Made by a program: the position numbers and the translations under genes. Positions 1 through 5,150 of a stretch of DNA of 5,150 nucleotides are shown here, piece by piece. The notes beneath the pieces were generated by a model, which was not told the DNA's origin, made no database searches, and saw nothing but the letters and a program-made list of their open reading frames with translations. The stretch's first letter is position 1; each line of letters starts with the position of its first letter. Source of the stretch: Candidatus Falkowiibacteriota bacterium (GTDB lineage Bacteria > Patescibacteriota > Patescibacteriia > Patescibacteriales > UBA12465); the NCBI GenBank assembly GCA_026396945.1, contig JAPLVX010000054.1:1-5150 (forward strand), given 5' to 3'.

Positions 1-1037
1 GATTCTTTAATCTCTTTGATGTGGGCGATATTGCCTTGGATTAAAGGTAACAAATCATGCCTAACAATTTGATCCATGTCGGGATAAAGATTGCCGATAA
101 TTTCCAGGAGATGATCTGACTGGCTAGATGTTTCTTCGGAACAAAGAAAAATTTTGTCGCTGGTAGGATCTTGGGGGTGAAAAATTAAGGCGTCAGTATC
201 GGTTTCTAAACCGACCACGACGGGAAATACGACTTGGTTATTTTCACCGAATAAACGATTAACCTGTTTGTGAAAATTAATCGTAAATTTGAAAGCGGCC
301 TCGTGGTCATAATTAAAGCCAGCGCAACCGCGATGTTTGTCGCCTTTAGAGTAATGGTAGGTCACCATGATTAATGACTTATGTCCTTTGGAAACGCCGT
401 ATTTAACCCAAGCGGTTAAATCTTCGCCCAAAAATGGCCAACCCAAGTCAAAGTAACCGCCAATGTTCCGGTAAGGCTTAATTATCCCCAAGGGAGTTTT
501 AGTAACAACTGGAATATGAATACGACCATCCATACACTTAAAAGCGCAAATTTCGGTCGGATTCTTGGCACGATACAATTGACGTGCCAATCTAGCTCGG
601 ACAAAGTCCTCGGAGTTCTCTCGATTGATATCGAGAAGCGCCCGATCCCGGGCTAATTCTTTCTCAATTCTGACCGATAAATCAGTGAATTCCACATCAT
701 CTCTAAATTTAGCACTCTTTTTAGTTTCTTCCGCTTGTTGGCGAGCCATCGTAATCCGAGCTTCATCTAGTTCCGCCGCCCGTTCGGCTGTATCGGCCAA
801 AATAACAATCTTATCATGCAAAACTTCAATAAAGCCGCCAGAAACTGACATAACTTCAATACTTCCGTCCTCTTTTTTTATTTCCAAAACGCCCGACTTC
901 AAAATCGAAACCAAGGGGATATGATCCGGCAAAACTGTAATTTCACCGCTCGCCGTCGGGATAGTAGCCTGAAGGATGAGCTCCTTAAGCACAACTTTTT
1001 CCGGGGTGACAATTTCAAATTTTATAGTTTTGGACAT
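1..1037 (-). CDS. atpC: F1 ATP synthase epsilon subunit fused to a C-terminal beta-carbonic-anhydrase-like domain (3' end outside window)
   Basis: The frame is open from the ATG at 1037 to the window edge: 345 complete codons, no stop seen. Epsilon normally has about 130-140 residues. Residues 1-84 form the epsilon beta-sandwich (start MSKTIKFEIVTPEK; GEITVLPDHIPLV at 31-43; SGGFIEVLHDKIVILADTAE at 66-85). Residues 86-135 form the two-helix C-terminal segment (AELDEARITMARQQAEE, then RIEKELARDRALL). From about 160 a second domain shows C168-M-D170-G-R172, RNIGG at 190-194 and H235-R-G-C238. These match the beta-carbonic anhydrase zinc ligands (Cys, His, Cys), the Asp-Arg dyad and the conserved RN segment. 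About 107 further residues, including ETDTDA at 278-283, continue to the edge. No ATG lies between residues 97 and 169, so a separate downstream gene is unlikely. The start follows the atpD stop by 10 nt and has no Shine-Dalgarno. Known role of epsilon: it binds gamma and the c-ring, and its helices can inhibit ATP hydrolysis. Enzymatic activity of the added domain is inferred from residues only. Confidence 0.9.
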   Translation of the reverse strand, partial: MSKTIKFEIVTPEKVVLKELILQATIPTASGEITVLPDHIPLVSILKSGVLEIKKEDGSIEVMSVSGGFIEVLHDKIVILADTAERAAELDEARITMARQQAEETKKSAKFRDDVEFTDLSVRIEKELARDRALLDINRENSEDFVRARLARQLYRAKNPTEICAFKCMDGRIHIPVVTKTPLGIIKPYRNIGGYFDLGWPFLGEDLTAWVKYGVSKGHKSLIMVTYHYSKGDKHRGCAGFNYDHEAAFKFTINFHKQVNRLFGENNQVVFPVVVGLETDTDALIFHPQDPTSDKIFLCSEETSSQSDHLLEIIGNLYPDMDQIVRHDLLPLIQGNIAHIKEIKE

Positions 1038-1047
1038 AGTTTTTTAT

Positions 1048-3409
<2,362 letters not shown>

Positions 3410-3417
3410 AGTGGGTC

Positions 3418-3602
3418 GTATGAGCTAAGGATAATACTTCTTTGCTTAGCCGATTTCTGTGGCAAAATTCGCTAACGCTCATTTTGCTCTATAAACTAGC
3501 GGAGCGAGCGGCAAGCAAATTTATTTGCTTGACCGAGCGAGCGACGTTTATATTTAATGATACGAAATCGATGCGCTCAAAAGTACTATCCTTAGCTCAT
3601 AC
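3418..3602. repeat. 185-bp structured element with 22-bp terminal inverted repeats between atpA and atpG
   Basis: The left arm 3418-3439 (begins gtatgagctaagg) and right arm 3581-3602 (ends ccttagctcatac) are inverted repeats identical at 21 of 22 positions. The one mismatch (3434 versus 3586) becomes a G-U pair in the minus-strand transcript, so the stem is fully paired in the atp mRNA. Inside lie a 7-bp stem (3451-3457 with 3564-3570), a 7-bp hairpin (3462-3468 with 3481-3487) and a 9-bp hairpin (3512-3520 with 3523-3531). A 9-bp direct repeat, gagcgagcg, occurs at 3502-3510 and 3535-3543. No coding potential is seen. A TA at 3419-3420 and at 3600-3601 could be a duplicated TA target, but TA is its own reverse complement and sits within the arms, so this is not proof. 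It could be a miniature inverted-repeat element, a REP-like repeat, or a structured regulatory leader for atpG. The inverted repeats are certain; the identity is not. Confidence 0.85.
3509..3535. repeat. Inner palindromic hairpin within the atpA-atpG element
   Basis: The sequence caagcaaat at 3512-3520 is exactly reverse-complementary to atttgcttg at 3523-3531, leaving a 2-nt centre. A further cgg (3509-3511) can pair with ccg (3533-3535) across a one-base bulge at 3532. The hairpin is flanked on both sides by gagcgagcg copies in the same orientation. No T-run follows on either strand, so it does not look like an intrinsic terminator. Confidence 0.75.
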
Positions 3603-3611
3603 TTAAAATTT

Positions 3612-5135
3612 TTATTCCGTTAAATAATCAACCGTAGCTTTATAATCTTCTAATAATTTCTTAATTAAAGCTTCGACTTCTTCGCTCAATTCTTTCTTTT
3701 CATTAATAAGCTTCACCGCCTGATCATTTAAGTCAACAAATTTATATAAACCGGCTTCAAATTCGCGGACCCGGTCAACTGGCACATTATCCATGAAACC
3801 ATTAATCAAAGCGTAATAAATGATTACCTGCTTCCCGACTTCTAAGGGCTGATATTGATCTTGTTTAAAAATTTCGTATAAACGTTTACCGCGTTCTAAT
3901 TTTTTCCTAGTATCTTCATCTAAATCAGAACCAAATTGGGCGAAAGCGGCTAACTCGCGATATTGAGCCGCCTCAAGGCGCATTTTACCGGCGACTTTTT
4001 TCATGGCTTTAATCTGAGCGGTCGAACCGACACGGGAAACTGATAAACCGGCGTTAACGGCCGGACGATTGCCTTGGTAAAACAAATCGCCTTCCAAGAA
4101 AATCTGACCATCGGTAATCGAAATTACATTAGTCGGAATATAAGCGGACACATCACCGGCTTGAGTTTCAATAATCGGGAGCGCCGTGATTGAACCGCCG
4201 CCGTAATCAACGTTTAATTTGCAAGCGCGTTCCAGTAAACGAGAATGGAGATAAAAAACATCGCCCGGATAAGCTTCACGTCCCGGGGGACGTCTCAATA
4301 ATAAGGAAATTTCGCGATAAGAAACCGCGTGTTTAGATAAATCATCGTAAATAATTAAAACATCTTCGCCTTTATCTAAAAAGTATTCGGCCATCGCGCA
4401 GCCGGCGTAAGGGGCAATATATAATAAGGAGGCGGCATAAGAGGCGCCGGCTAAAACGAGCGTCGTATATTCCATGGCCCCGACTTCTTCTAATTTAGTT
4501 ACGATATTTGCAACTTTAGATTCTTTTTGACCAATGGCGACGTAAATACATTTCATGTTCTGGCCTTTCTGATTAATAATCGTATCAATCGCAATCGCGG
4601 TTTTACCCAATTGCCGATCACCAATAATTAATTCTCTCTGCCCGCGGCCAATCGGAATCATGGCATCAATTGATTTAATCCCAGTTTGGACCGGTTCTTT
4701 AACCGAAGCGCGCGTAATAACCCCCGGCGCAATCTTTTCCACCGGATAAAATTTATCAGTTTCAATTTTGCCTTTGCCATCAAGCGGTTCACCTAAAGGA
4801 TTTAAAACGCGGCCAATAACGGCTTCACCAACTGGAACTTCTAAAATTCTCTTGGAGCAAACTACTTCATCACCTTCTTTAATTAAAGCGTATTCACCTA
4901 GAATAATGGCACCAACTAGGTTTTCTTCCAGGTTTAGAGCAACGCCAGTGACTTCTTTGGTGCTAGTTTTAAAAATCAAAATTTCGCTCATCATCGCTTC
5001 GGATAAACCGGAGACTAAAGCGATACCGTCGGAAATCTTTAAAACCCGACCGACGCTTTTTTCTTTAACATCAGCCTTAAAATCAGCGATTTGCTGTTTC
5101 AATTGCTCGACAATGAAATCTTTAGTACTTGACAT
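3612..5135 (-). CDS. atpA: F1 ATP synthase subunit alpha
   Basis: Alpha is the non-catalytic nucleotide-binding subunit of the F1 hexamer; it contributes the arginine finger to the beta catalytic site. It is complete at 507 residues, normal for the family. An N-terminal helix (1-25) leads into the beta-barrel (about 27-95, with [16 protein letters not shown] at 29-44). The nucleotide domain has the P-loop GDRQLGKT (172-179, Lys178), Walker [12 protein letters not shown] (260-270), [20 protein letters not shown] (281-300) and [20 protein letters not shown] (323-342). The arginine finger is Arg368 in [10 protein letters not shown]. The helical C-terminal domain runs to residue 507. The P-loop has Leu at 176 where the usual sequence is GDRQTGKT. 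The start at 5135 gives the expected N-terminus. The 15 nt visible upstream (5136-5150) contain no Shine-Dalgarno and no resolvable end of the preceding gene, which by usual atp order would be atpH. The stop lies 9 nt before the structured element that separates it from atpG. Confidence 0.99.
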   Translation of the reverse strand: MSSTKDFIVEQLKQQIADFKADVKEKSVGRVLKISDGIALVSGLSEAMMSEILIFKTSTKEVTGVALNLEENLVGAIILGEYALIKEGDEVVCSKRILEVPVGEAVIGRVLNPLGEPLDGKGKIETDKFYPVEKIAPGVITRASVKEPVQTGIKSIDAMIPIGRGQRELIIGDRQLGKTAIAIDTIINQKGQNMKCIYVAIGQKESKVANIVTKLEEVGAMEYTTLVLAGASYAASLLYIAPYAGCAMAEYFLDKGEDVLIIYDDLSKHAVSYREISLLLRRPPGREAYPGDVFYLHSRLLERACKLNVDYGGGSITALPIIETQAGDVSAYIPTNVISITDGQIFLEGDLFYQGNRPAVNAGLSVSRVGSTAQIKAMKKVAGKMRLEAAQYRELAAFAQFGSDLDEDTRKKLERGKRLYEIFKQDQYQPLEVGKQVIIYYALINGFMDNVPVDRVREFEAGLYKFVDLNDQAVKLINEKKELSEEVEALIKKLLEDYKATVDYLTE

Positions 5136-5150
5136 ATTGTTTAAGTTATG

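Noticed and set aside
560..640. Fusion of atpC with the carbonic-anhydrase-like domain as a frameshift or misread gene boundary
   Set aside because: No frame change is needed: both signatures are in one frame with no stop from 1037 to 1. No ATG lies between residues 97 and 169 to start a separate gene. A chimeric contig or a point error in a stop codon cannot be fully excluded without reads.
3509..3535. Intrinsic terminator between atpA and atpG
   Set aside because: The hairpin is not followed by a T-run on either strand, and the operon continues in the same direction.
3502..3543. CRISPR-like repeats (gagcgagcg twice)
   Set aside because: There are only two 9-bp copies around a palindrome, with no array of repeats and spacers.
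3552..3580. Promoter for atpG on the minus strand (TTGAGC, 17-nt spacer, TTAAAT)
   Set aside because: Each box matches the sigma70 consensus at only four of six positions, which is expected by chance in AT-rich DNA. It also lies inside the structured element.
3418..3602. tRNA or other known RNA gene in the cloverleaf-like element
   Set aside because: It is far too long for a tRNA, has no T-loop GTTC motif or CCA end in the right place, and its stem lengths do not fit a tRNA.

Overview
The window carries the 3' half of an F-type ATP synthase operon. All genes are on the minus strand, in the order atpA (alpha), atpG (gamma), atpD (beta), atpC (epsilon). The gene order, the moderately AT-rich and lysine-rich coding, tight spacing and lack of recognisable Shine-Dalgarno sites fit a candidate-phyla (Patescibacteria/CPR-like) or similar uncultured bacterium. 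That placement is an inference; no rRNA or marker gene confirms it.

Layout, in transcription order (right to left). Alpha (5135-3612) is complete and has the usual nucleotide-binding motifs. A 202-bp gap (3611-3410) follows. It is almost filled by a 185-bp structured element (3418-3602), bounded by 22-bp inverted repeats and containing nested smaller inverted repeats. Gamma (3409-2459) is complete and slightly long. Beta (2433-1048) is complete and starts 25 nt after gamma. The epsilon gene begins 10 nt after beta, at 1037, and does not stop where epsilon normally ends. It stays open to the left edge of the window.

The main discovery is this last gene. Residues 1 to about 135 are a normal epsilon subunit (beta-sandwich plus helical hairpin). 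The same frame then continues for at least 210 residues into a domain with the full beta-carbonic-anhydrase signature: C168-x-D170-x-R172, an R190-N191-I-G-G segment, and H235-x-x-C238. The apparent product is an ATP synthase rotor subunit with a zinc-binding, carbonic-anhydrase-like domain on its C-terminus. I know of no described protein with this architecture.

Together the genes encode the catalytic F1 head (alpha3beta3), the central stalk (gamma) and the stalk-foot subunit (epsilon). The fused domain would sit near the base of the stalk, close to the c-ring and membrane surface, where CO2/bicarbonate/proton chemistry could plausibly matter. The large stem-loop element lies directly over the region where ribosomes would load for gamma. 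It is either a small mobile/repeat element or a post-transcriptional control structure.
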